From Geodermatophilaceae bacterium (GTDB lineage Bacteria; Actinomycetota; Actinomycetes; Mycobacteriales; Geodermatophilaceae), in contig JACCUF010000058.1 of NCBI GenBank assembly GCA_013811975.1, forward strand, positions 1 through 5,014: DNA of 5,014 bases, written 5' to 3'. This document shows, in pieces, positions 1 to 5,014 of this stretch. Position 1 is the first letter of the stretch. Each line of letters opens with the position of its first letter. A program made the translations under genes and the position numbers. The notes under the pieces were generated by a model. It made no database searches, was not told the origin of the DNA, and was given only the letters and a program-made list of their open reading frames with translations.

Positions 1-14
1 CCAACCACTCAACC

Positions 15-20
15 GGAGGA
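15..20 (+). promoter_or_regulatory. Shine-Dalgarno site of the first gene
   Basis: The purine run GGAGGA lies 3 bases before a GTG codon at 24. It supports GTG as the start of the small gene at 24-266, since no ATG of that frame lies upstream in the window. The spacing is a little short but works if the core GGAGG is counted (4 bases). Confidence 0.6.
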
Positions 21-23
21 ACC

Positions 24-266
24 GTGGCTACTGGAGAAACCGGCTTCGACGATGTCAGCTTCGATCTGATCTCGGTGCAGTACCACTCACTCAAAGCAGG
101 GCACGACTACGGCCAGTACGTCCGCGACGCCAACAACGCCGGCCGGGAAGACATCGCCTCTTTCTTCGAGACGGTCATGTCGCAGGACTCTGAACGCGCC
201 CGGCAATGCCACGACTTCCTCAAGGAGTTGAGCGGCAGCGAAGAGTCAGGCCCTGCGCTCACCTGA
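24..266 (+). CDS. Small two-helix protein, ferritin-like hairpin, function unknown
   Basis: An 80-residue soluble protein starting with GTG behind a strong ribosome binding site. Residues about 12-37 and 40-68 form two amphipathic helices joined at Asn-Ala-Gly (38-40), with a short polar tail. The spacing of YHSLKAG, YVRDA, FFETV and DSERAR resembles small actinobacterial proteins with half of a ferritin/rubrerythrin-like four-helix bundle, which would have to dimerise to complete the bundle. A full set of di-iron ligands (paired E-x2-H motifs) is not visible, so metal binding is not claimed. There is no signal peptide or membrane segment. The stop lies 30 bases before the glycosyltransferase start with no terminator between, so it is probably co-transcribed with the sugar-modifying genes. 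The family assignment rests on recalled pattern similarity only; a plain 'hypothetical protein' call is the safe alternative. Confidence 0.7.
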   Translation: MATGETGFDDVSFDLISVQYHSLKAGHDYGQYVRDANNAGREDIASFFETVMSQDSERARQCHDFLKELSGSEESGPALT

Positions 267-296
267 ATCAGGCCGGTCTCGGTACGGGCGGGCAGG

Positions 297-1488
297 GTGA
301 CCACCACTTCGGCTAGGACCGCACCGCAGACCGGGGAAGCCGGCCTGGCGGGTCGGCGCTCGATCTGTTACTTCACGCCTTCAGTGGATCCCTCTGGCAT
401 GGGCGTGCACCTCCTCGACCTGGTGGCTGCCACGGTCGAGGACGCCGAGGTATCTGTGATGTGCCGTCCGACGACTGGCGGTCAACGAGTCCTGCGTCGG
501 GCTGCCGATCTCGGCGCAGTGACCATGGCTCTGCCCAGCCCACGGGAAGCCGGCTTCGCGATCTTGGTGAGGCAATTCCTGCGCGCGACAAGACCGGACG
601 TCTTTCACTGCCATGTCGGAATCGGCTGGGAAGGCTGGGGAAATCTCGAAACGGCTCGGCGGGCCGGTGTCCCGGTGATCATGCAGACCCAACATCTGCC
701 GTTCCTTCTGGGAAATTGGCACAAACGCCGGGGCCTCCTGCAAGCCGTCAAGGAGGCTGATGCGTCATTGCCGTGTCAGACGGGGTCCGCGTACCTACGA
801 AGCGATCGGGGTCCCCAGCGAACGGTTGATCACGGGGCCCAACGGCGTGGCACGGTGCGAGGCCGGTGCCGGTCGAAATGCCATCCGGGCCAGGCTCGGG
901 CTCGGCATCGACCAGCCAGTTGTCATGACGGTGGGCCGTCTGACCCATATGAAGGCGCAGCGGAATCTGATCGGTGCCATCCCGTATCTCCGGTCCCGGG
1001 TGCCCGACGTCGCGGTCGTGATCGTTGGGGACGGACCGCTGCGCAGGCAACTGGAGGACCAAGCTGCCAGTCTCGGCGTCGGTGGTGCCACGCGTTTCCT
1101 GGGGCACCGGATCGATGCACGTTCTCTGCTCGAGGCAGCCGGCGTCTTCGTGCTGCCGTCCCGCCACGAGGGAATGCCGCTGGCTGCAATCGAAGCGATG
1201 GCCGCGGGGCTACCCCTGGTCGTCACGCGGGTACTTGGCAGCCGGGAGGTCGTGGAAGACGGAAAAACCGGCACGCTGGTGCCGCGCGACGACCCATCAG
1301 CACTCGGCCCCGCCGTCGCTGACCTGCTCACCGACGAGGATCGACGCAAAACCTATGGCGCTGCGGGACTTCGCCGCTATCTGGAGTCCTTCACCGCGCA
1401 GCGTATGGCGGCGCGGACTCACGCTTTGTATGAGCACTTCCTGGCAGATGCCTGTCGGGTCGTCGATCGGCCGCACATTCAGCCATGA
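297..1488 (+). pseudogene. GT4-family glycosyltransferase, reading frame broken twice
   Basis: A GT-B fold glycosyltransferase of family GT4 (retaining, NDP-sugar donor), probably cytoplasmic. The N-terminal acceptor domain is read from GTG 297 to about 764 (156 residues): ICYFTPSVDPSGMGVHLL is the first beta strand with its glycine loop, and DVFHCHVG and QTQHLPFLL are typical later elements. A short middle piece, IAVSDGVR (767-790), lies in a second frame. The C-terminal donor domain lies in a third frame from 790 on: PNGV, VGRLTHMK, VIVGDGPLR, and the EX7E signature in HEGMPLAAIEAMAAGLP, where the glutamates bind the donor nucleotide-sugar. Restoring one base near 765 and one near 790 gives about 397 residues, the normal length for the family. 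The GTG start has only a weak Shine-Dalgarno site, but no later start would keep the first strand. The stop overlaps the next gene's ATG (ATGA). It is either a recent pseudogene or a sequencing artefact. The loop after PNGV (ARCEAGAGRN) looks slightly short. Confidence 0.8.
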
Positions 1489-2464
1489 CGCGACTTCTGG
1501 TCGGGTGCGTCGGCCTGGGATTCATCGGCGGCCGTCATCTGCTGGCGCTCGATGCCATGCCGCATGTCGAGATCGTCGCCGTTGCCGATCCGGTCGCGGA
1601 CCGCGCCCGGGCCGTGGCCGAGAAGTTCGGCGCTCGCAGTTACGACGATGGGGTGAAGCTGATCAACAACGAGGTTCTGGATGCTGTCTGGCTGTGCCTG
1701 CCACCGTTCGCTCACGGTCCCGCCGAGCAGGCTGCCGTGGAGCGTGCTCTGCCGTTCTTCGTCGAGAAACCCCTTGCCCACGACTTGGACACGGCAACGA
1801 CCATCTCCGAACAGGTTGACCAGCTGGGTCTGCTCACCGCCGTCGGATACCACTGGCGCCACCTCAGCATTGTCGGCGACGCGCTTCGCCGACTGCAGGA
1901 TGCGCCCCCTCAGCTGATCACCGGCTGCTGGCTCGACACCACACCGGCGGTCCCCTGGTGGTCACGACGTAACAGCTCTGGCGGACAACTCGTGGAACAG
2001 ACAACGCACGTGTTCGACTTGGCGCGCCTGTTGGTTGGTGAGGTGCACACCGTGACCGCAGTCGAGTCCAGGCTCCGTCGGGATAGTTGGCCCGAGGCGG
2101 ACGTGCCCACCGCCTCGACAGCGGTCCTGCAGTTCACATCCGGTGCGATTGGCAGCACTCGAGCAGTTGCTTGCTCAGCCGTCGCCACGCCGTTGGCTTG
2201 CAGGTTGTCGCGCAGGACTGCGTTCTCGATTTGCACGAGGCAAGCCTGTCCGAGCACTGCCTTCGGGTAGTCGATCTGCAAGGGGAGCGCAGCGAGGTCT
2301 CCGATCAGGACGCGATCGCTCTCGAGGACCACGCCTTCGTGGCGGCGCTCAGGGGTGACACCGCTGGCGTCCGCGTCTCCTATGCAGAGGCCTTACGTAC
2401 GCATGCCCTGGCGTGCGCAGCGGATCGCTCCGCGCGCGAGGGAGTGGCGGTGCAGCTGACGTGA
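1485..2464 (+). pseudogene. Gfo/Idh/MocA-family oxidoreductase with one frameshift
   Basis: An NAD(P)-dependent sugar or cyclitol dehydrogenase of the Gfo/Idh/MocA superfamily. The ATG overlaps the glycosyltransferase stop (ATGA), which implies translational coupling. The N-terminal Rossmann domain shows GLGFIGGRH (G10, G12, G15), VADP at the end of the second strand, and the family EKP motif at residues 94-96, whose lysine takes part in catalysis. The C-terminal domain has GGQLVEQTTHVFDLARLL, with H175 and D178 in the usual catalytic positions. After GAIGS (about residue 224, base 2157) the original frame gives a nonsense tail ending at 2270. The second frame continues with SSSCLLSRRHAVGLQ, then DHAFVAALRGDT, then YAEALRTHALACAADRSARE, the typical end of this family. 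One missing base near 2157 (for example ACC read as AC) explains this and gives about 326 residues, a normal length. The substrate cannot be predicted. Whether the gene is truly broken is uncertain. Confidence 0.82.
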
Positions 2465-2482
2465 GCGTGGATCGCCTGCAGG

Positions 2483-3613
2483 ATGTCTGAGCGTCGAACG
2501 GTCCGCACCCTTGGTGTGGCCGAGCCGGGACGACCGTCGCTGTTCTCCTACGTAGAGGAGCCGCCAGGGGATGGCGAGTTCCGGGTCGAGACCCAGTACA
2601 CGGGCCTGTCTGCTGGGACCGAACTCACGTTTGTCAACGGCACCAATCCATATCTGCACGCATCTTGGGACGCCGAGCTCGGCGTCTTCCGCGACGGGAC
2701 GGCGTCCCAGGCCTACCCGGTCGAAGTCATGGGCTACATGGAGGTGGGCAGAGTCACCGAGACCTGCACTCCCACGGTGCGCCGCGGCGACCTGGTCGCC
2801 TTGAACTACGGACATCGCACCGGGCACGTGATCGACCCTCGGCAGACCATCGTGACAACTCTGCCGCCTTCGCTGGATCCCCTGCTTGGGATCTATGTCG
2901 CCCAGATGGGACCCATCTGCGCGAACGCCCTGTTGCATGCAGCGGCTGAAGATCACGGGAGACATGAGGACGCGGGCTCGGAGGTACGGCTCGGGGACGG
3001 GGTGCGTGACCGACGGATCCTGGTTACCGGCGGTGGCGTCGTGGGGCTGCTCACCGGGCTGTTCGCCAAGGCACATGGGGCCGCCGAGGTGGCTCTGGCC
3101 GACCCCGACCCGAGCCGGCTGGCCGCGGCGGAAGGTCTTGGGCTCATCCCAATCGAGGACGACGCTCCTGAGGCGACCTGGCGTTGGTGCAAGTCGCAGT
3201 GGACAAACGGTCGCGCAGACGTGGGCGCGGACGTGGTCTTTCAGTGCCGAGGCCGTACCGCCGCGCTGGCGACCGCGATGCGAGCACTGCGACCGCAGGG
3301 CACAGTCATCGATCTGGCCTTCTACCAGGGCGGCGCGCCGGACCTGCGACTCGGCGAGGAGTTTCACCACAATGGCCTCACGATCCGCTGCGCCCAGATC
3401 GGCCGGGTGCCGCGCGGGGTGCGTGGCAGCTGGGACCGTCGACGACTCATCGCCGAAACACTGGACTTGTTAGACGCCCACGGAGCCCTCGTGCGCCAGC
3501 ACGTCGTTACCGATGTCGTGGACTTCGATGACGGCCCGCAACTGATCGTCGATCTGGCCTCACGGCGCCGATCCACGATCCAGACCGTCTTCGCCGTCCC
3601 GCAGCCGACGTGA
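2483..3613 (+). CDS. Zinc-less medium-chain dehydrogenase, alcohol dehydrogenase-like
   Basis: A 376-residue intact protein of the medium-chain dehydrogenase/reductase superfamily. Residues 1-150 form the GroES-like catalytic domain and about 175-310 the Rossmann domain, with VTGGGVVG (G183, G185, G188) for the dinucleotide and D207 in LADPDPSR at the end of the second strand, which favours NAD over NADP. The usual catalytic Cys after the second strand is replaced in TGLSAGTELTF (41-50), the GHE motif is absent (GYMEVGRV instead), and the four-cysteine structural zinc lobe is missing. This pattern is shared with the BchC-like group. Other strong blocks are YGHRTGHVIDP, GPICANALLHAA, FQCRGR and EEFHHNGLTIRCAQIGRVPRG. 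The ATG lies 18 bases after the preceding stop with a poor ribosome binding site, but no in-frame alternative exists upstream. It probably oxidises or reduces an alcohol or sugar-derived intermediate made with its operon partners. The substrate is unknown. Confidence 0.9.
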   Translation: MSERRTVRTLGVAEPGRPSLFSYVEEPPGDGEFRVETQYTGLSAGTELTFVNGTNPYLHASWDAELGVFRDGTASQAYPVEVMGYMEVGRVTETCTPTVRRGDLVALNYGHRTGHVIDPRQTIVTTLPPSLDPLLGIYVAQMGPICANALLHAAAEDHGRHEDAGSEVRLGDGVRDRRILVTGGGVVGLLTGLFAKAHGAAEVALADPDPSRLAAAEGLGLIPIEDDAPEATWRWCKSQWTNGRADVGADVVFQCRGRTAALATAMRALRPQGTVIDLAFYQGGAPDLRLGEEFHHNGLTIRCAQIGRVPRGVRGSWDRRRLIAETLDLLDAHGALVRQHVVTDVVDFDDGPQLIVDLASRRRSTIQTVFAVPQPT

Positions 3614-3810
3614 GCGGCACTTCCCGCCGACTTTTGTTCACCTTCCACTGGTTGGTCGTCGGCGCCGAGGAGACCGAGGGGCGACGGCCGGATCCTACGA
3701 CGACAGCGGCGGCCCTGGCTGCGCGGATGCTGGACGCGAACGAATGCCAGGGGGTAACACGTTGTATGTACCGTCGCCCACGTAACGCTGAAGCCCTACG
3801 GTCGGATTAG
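3610..3810 (+). pseudogene. Truncated glycosyltransferase remnant (N-terminus only)
   Basis: A GTG overlaps the stop of the dehydrogenase as GTGA, the same coupling style as at 1485. The first about 22 codons read RRLLFTFHWLVVGAEETE, which is the first beta strand and glycine-rich loop of a GT4-type glycosyltransferase (hydrophobic strand, then VVGGEE-like loop). From about base 3678 the reading (GRRPDPTTTAAALAARMLD and on) no longer looks like the family, and neither other plus-strand frame picks it up again. The frame ends at TAG 3808-3810, overlapping the next gene's ribosome binding site. At 66 residues it is far too short for a glycosyltransferase. The likely reading is that the cluster once continued and the rest of this gene was deleted or replaced. 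The alternative is a short unrelated ORF or intergenic sequence. The family call rests on the N-terminal motif only. Confidence 0.4.
3759..3797 (+). promoter_or_regulatory. Upstream block shared with the facing membrane-protein gene
   Basis: This stretch holds ACGTTGTATG (3759-3768), TACCGTC (3769-3775) and AAGCCCT (3791-3797). The same three words occur in the same order and in the same 39-base total span upstream of the minus-strand gene at 4177-4740. It ends 22 bases before the ATG at 3820. No clean SigB-type promoter could be placed here: GGGTAA at 3752-3757 resembles a -10 box but has no matching -35. A shared regulator site or a duplicated promoter region are the two readings. Confidence 0.4.
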
Positions 3811-3814
3811 GAGG
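3809..3814 (+). promoter_or_regulatory. Strong Shine-Dalgarno site for the 3820 gene
   Basis: AGGAGG, a full match to the anti-Shine-Dalgarno core, lies 5 bases before the ATG at 3820. It fixes that start. It overlaps the TAG stop of the preceding short frame. Confidence 0.75.
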
Positions 3815-3819
3815 ACCGC

Positions 3820-4068
3820 ATGAGTGATCCGGTGACCGGCCGGGACGAGCTGATTGGCGAACTAGCCGACCATCACCGAGGCTGCGAATGCGCCACATGT
3901 CTAGTCGAGGCCGAGAAGTTCGTCGTCGAGCACGTCGACCCCCTGACCGAGGAGCTCGTTGCCGAGGCCTGGACCGAAGGCTGGCAGTCAGGCGCCCGGG
4001 ATGCTCTCACCGACCCGGACACCCCAACCCCTAACCGCAGGCCCGAGGACGAGCCCCCGGCGCCTTGA
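3820..4068 (+). CDS. Small acidic protein with a C-x-C-x2-C motif, unknown function
   Basis: An 82-residue protein with a strong ribosome binding site and a clear ATG start. Residues 17-27 read DHHRGCECATC, placing H18, H19, C22, C24 and C27 together, a compact cluster able to bind one metal such as zinc if the histidines take part. A predicted helix follows (28-64: VEAEKFVVEHVDPLTEELVA and WTEGWQSGARDAL), rich in acidic residues and containing two tryptophans. The tail from about 65 is a proline- and acid-rich disordered segment. There is no signal peptide or membrane segment. I do not recognise the family. It stands alone on its strand after the truncated remnant and converges with the membrane-protein gene. 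Its upstream region shares three words with that gene's upstream region, so the two may be expressed under the same condition. Confidence 0.75.
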   Translation: MSDPVTGRDELIGELADHHRGCECATCLVEAEKFVVEHVDPLTEELVAEAWTEGWQSGARDALTDPDTPTPNRRPEDEPPAP

Positions 4069-4107
4069 ACACCGGGTTTTCTCCCCCGCCCAAGCCCCGT
4101 GCGCGGC

Positions 4108-4138
4108 TGGCAGATGCAGCGATGCGGAGCATCTGCCA
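4108..4138. terminator. Stem-loop between convergent genes, possible two-way terminator
   Basis: TGGCAGATGC (4108-4117) pairs perfectly over 10 bp with GCATCTGCCA (4129-4138), leaving an 11-base loop. It sits between the stops of the two convergent genes (4068 and 4179). A second small hairpin, ACGCC/GGCGT (4143-4157), and an outer pairing CCCGCCC (4085-4091) with GGGCGGG (4168-4174) could fold the whole gap into a branched structure. No run of T follows the main stem in either direction, so it would be of the T-poor type described in actinobacteria. Confidence 0.5.
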
Positions 4139-4176
4139 ACCGACGCCCTTGAGGCGTTTCCGCGCAGGGGCGGGAG

Positions 4177-4740
4177 TTAACTCGTCCGCTGCAAAGCCTT
4201 CTTGACCTTGCCGGCCTTTTGCTCCTTCGGGCGCTGCTGTTCACCCTGCTGCGCCCCGAGAACGACGATCAGTGCGGTCAGCGCTGGAGTGACCCACTGC
4301 AGCATATTGAGCTGGCGCTGGGCGGTGGCCACATCACTCGGGGTCTCCTCACCTGGGTTCGTGGCACCAGCACTCGACGCGTCGTCGGCGGCAGCGATCC
4401 TGCTACCGAGTATCCCGCTGTAGGCGGTGCTGGCCATAGCCAGTCCGGTGATCACGGTCTTGACGACGGTGTTGGAAGTGACGCCGGCCTGGTCCTGGAC
4501 CCGGCCGCGGTTGGCCAGAATCAGGCCCAACCCGCCGAGAGCGTGCGTGCCGATCGCGGCGGCATTGACCGGTGACCAGCGTGCCCAGCCGTTGGCGGCG
4601 ATCTTTGCGCGTTCGGCGGGATCATCGATGTCGCTCGCTGCGCCATTGATCCCGATCGCGCCGGCCAGGGAGCCCCCGAACCATGCGGCGGCGCCTAGGT
4701 CGTGCATCGAGCGGATGAAAGTGTTGCGGGACTGACTCAT
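4177..4740 (-). CDS. Four-helix membrane protein, probable stress-regulon member
   Basis: A 187-residue integral membrane protein read from ATG 4740. Hydrophobic segments lie at about 15-33 (LGAAAWFGGSLAGAIGIN), 57-77, 92-112 and 147-163. A polar loop at 114-142 and a basic tail (KEQKAGKVKKALQRTS) probably face outward and the cytoplasm respectively. The opening SRNTFIRSMHDLG and the block NGWARWSPVNAAAIG match, from memory, a conserved actinobacterial family of uncharacterised membrane proteins. No enzyme motif is visible. The frame extends upstream to GTG 4773, which would add 11 residues (MLKPSTKASSA). I prefer ATG 4740 because the family-like sequence begins right there, although its Shine-Dalgarno site is weak. 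The SigB/SigF-like promoter just upstream suggests expression under osmotic, envelope or stationary-phase stress. It is a single-gene unit facing the 3820 gene. Confidence 0.85.
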   Translation of the reverse strand: MSQSRNTFIRSMHDLGAAAWFGGSLAGAIGINGAASDIDDPAERAKIAANGWARWSPVNAAAIGTHALGGLGLILANRGRVQDQAGVTSNTVVKTVITGLAMASTAYSGILGSRIAAADDASSAGATNPGEETPSDVATAQRQLNMLQWVTPALTALIVVLGAQQGEQQRPKEQKAGKVKKALQRTS

Positions 4741-4760
4741 TGCAGAACTCGCTTTCGTGG

Positions 4761-4799
4761 AGGGCTTAAGCACGGGACGGTACCCCCCGCATACAACGT
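4761..4799 (-). promoter_or_regulatory. Second copy of the shared upstream block
   Basis: Read on the minus strand, this holds ACGTTGTATG (4799-4790), TACCGTC (4782-4776) and AAGCCCT (4767-4761), the same words and the same 39-base span as at 3759-3797. The distances between words differ: 7 and 8 bases here, 0 and 15 there. The first word occupies the promoter spacer next to the -35 box, and the last word lies in the leader, or in the first codons if the GTG start at 4773 is used. Confidence 0.4.
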
Positions 4800-4804
4800 A
4801 AACC
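4780..4804 (-). promoter_or_regulatory. SigB/SigF-type promoter of the membrane-protein gene
   Basis: On the minus strand GGTTT (4804-4800) is followed after 14 bases by GGGTAC (4785-4780). This fits the Streptomyces SigB pattern GNNT-N14-16-GGGTAC/T and the mycobacterial SigF pattern GTTT-N15-17-GGGTA. Transcription would start near 4773, giving a leader of about 33 bases to ATG 4740, or a leaderless message if GTG 4773 is the start. The spacer contains a run of six G. Confidence 0.6.
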
Positions 4805-4949
4805 TATGCATCTGAGTCGGGGGGGCGGTCTTGCGACACCGCGCCCACCGGCACGAGATGGGCTAAGAGATTCTCAGGCGGCGGGGGGCCATGTACCCAG
4901 GCGGGCCGTGTGCCGCTTCCGAGGTGTCATCGGCGCAGGGGTGGCTTCT
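4805..4949. other. Intergenic stretch with a GC-rich stem-loop
   Basis: I see no gene here. A GC-rich hairpin can form from GGG plus GCGGT (4822-4829) with ACCGC plus CCC (4838-4846, one bulged G at 4843) and an 8-base loop. It lies about 105 bases past the stop of the minus-strand gene at the right edge and before the promoter of the next minus-strand gene, so it could end transcription of the former. There is no T run, so this is weak. Confidence 0.3.
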
Positions 4950-5014
4950 TCAGCAGGTGTTCCTGTACGGGCCGAGATGCCCGAGGTAGGTGGTCCATTC
5001 AGTCCGGGTGAGGT
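4950..5014 (-). CDS. C-terminal end of a probable WD40-repeat protein (partial)
   Basis: Only the last 21 codons and the TGA stop (4952-4950) lie in the window; the gene runs in from beyond 5014. The frame reads N (the cut codon xAC fits Asn), LTRTEWTTYLG, HLG, PYRNTC, stop. The pattern N-L-T-R-x-E-W-x-x-Y-L-x-x-x-P-Y-x-x-T-C is, from memory, the typical tail of large actinobacterial WD40-repeat proteins, often fused to an NTPase, kinase or protease-like N-terminal part. In those proteins it directly follows the last blade of the propeller. The other two minus-strand frames give no comparable match. The upstream domains, and so the function, are not visible. The identification rests on about 20 residues. 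Confidence 0.55.
   Translation of the reverse strand, partial: LTRTEWTTYLGHLGPYRNTC

Noticed and set aside
757..800. Programmed ribosomal frameshift in the glycosyltransferase
   Set aside because: Two shifts in succession would be needed, and there is no slippery run or stop codon at the sites.
795..1349. Minus-strand frame of 184 codons
   Set aside because: Antisense of the GT4 donor domain, Ser/Arg/Pro-rich, no start signal.
760..1488. Separate gene starting at ATG 760 encoding only the glycosyltransferase C-terminal half
   Set aside because: Its first residues (MRHCRVRRGP) are out-of-frame readings of the conserved IAVSDGVR segment, and it has no convincing ribosome binding site of its own. 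It is the downstream part of the broken gene.
1025..1819. Plus-strand frame of 264 codons across the glycosyltransferase/oxidoreductase junction
   Set aside because: It is Arg/Ser/Cys-rich without any motif and overlaps two genes with recognised domains in other frames.
2393..3370. Long minus-strand open frame of 325 codons opposite the dehydrogenase
   Set aside because: Its composition (Arg, Gly, His, Gln-rich, no domain pattern) is that of the antisense of a high-GC gene. The plus strand carries clear family motifs.
3752..3757. GGGTAA as a SigB-type -10 box for the 3820 gene
   Set aside because: No GTTT or GNNT -35 match lies 14-16 bases upstream.
4056..4080. Hairpin CCCGG/CCGGG followed by TTTT at the end of the 3820 gene
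   Set aside because: Only a 5-bp stem with an 11-base loop, overlapping the stop codon, and a tract of four T. Too weak to call as a terminator.
4202..4735. Plus-strand frames opposite the membrane protein
   Set aside because: Their codons are the antisense of a clear four-helix membrane protein with its own promoter; no independent start signals.

Overview
The window comes from a high-GC actinobacterium. The base composition is strongly GC-biased, codons end mostly in G or C, GTG starts are used, and the leftmost and central small genes have strong purine-rich ribosome binding sites. A promoter near the right end matches the Streptomyces SigB / mycobacterial SigF stress type. The exact genus cannot be read from this sequence.

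Left part (1-3613) is one tightly packed plus-strand operon. It holds a small helical protein (ferritin-like hairpin, 24-266), a GT4-family glycosyltransferase (297-1488), a Gfo/Idh/MocA-type NAD(P)-dependent oxidoreductase (1485-2464), and a zinc-less medium-chain dehydrogenase (2483-3613). The junctions are short gaps or stop/start overlaps. Together they look like part of a pathway that oxidises or epimerises a sugar-like or alcohol substrate and attaches a sugar; the end product cannot be told. Two of the genes are broken in the given sequence. The glycosyltransferase changes frame twice (near 765 and 790) and the Gfo/Idh protein once (near 2157). Each break is explained by one missing base, and adding the base back restores normal family motifs. 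A fourth operon gene starts by GTGA overlap at 3610 with a convincing glycosyltransferase N-terminus, but its similarity ends after about 22 codons, so it looks like a truncated remnant at the edge of the cluster.

Right part (3614-5014) holds unrelated small genes. A plus-strand 82-residue protein with a C-x-C-x2-C motif (3820-4068) faces a minus-strand four-helix membrane protein (4177-4740), with a stem-loop between them. The upstream regions of these two genes share three identical words in the same order within an identical 39-base span, which suggests common control or a duplicated promoter region. The membrane protein has a good SigB/SigF-type promoter. At the right edge, the last codons of a minus-strand gene (4950-5014) match the C-terminal tail I associate with large actinobacterial WD40-repeat proteins.

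No CRISPR array, tRNA, rRNA or insertion sequence was seen. I did not find a clearly new biological system. The most useful observations are the frame breaks, the truncated glycosyltransferase, the shared upstream block and the hidden partial gene at the right edge.
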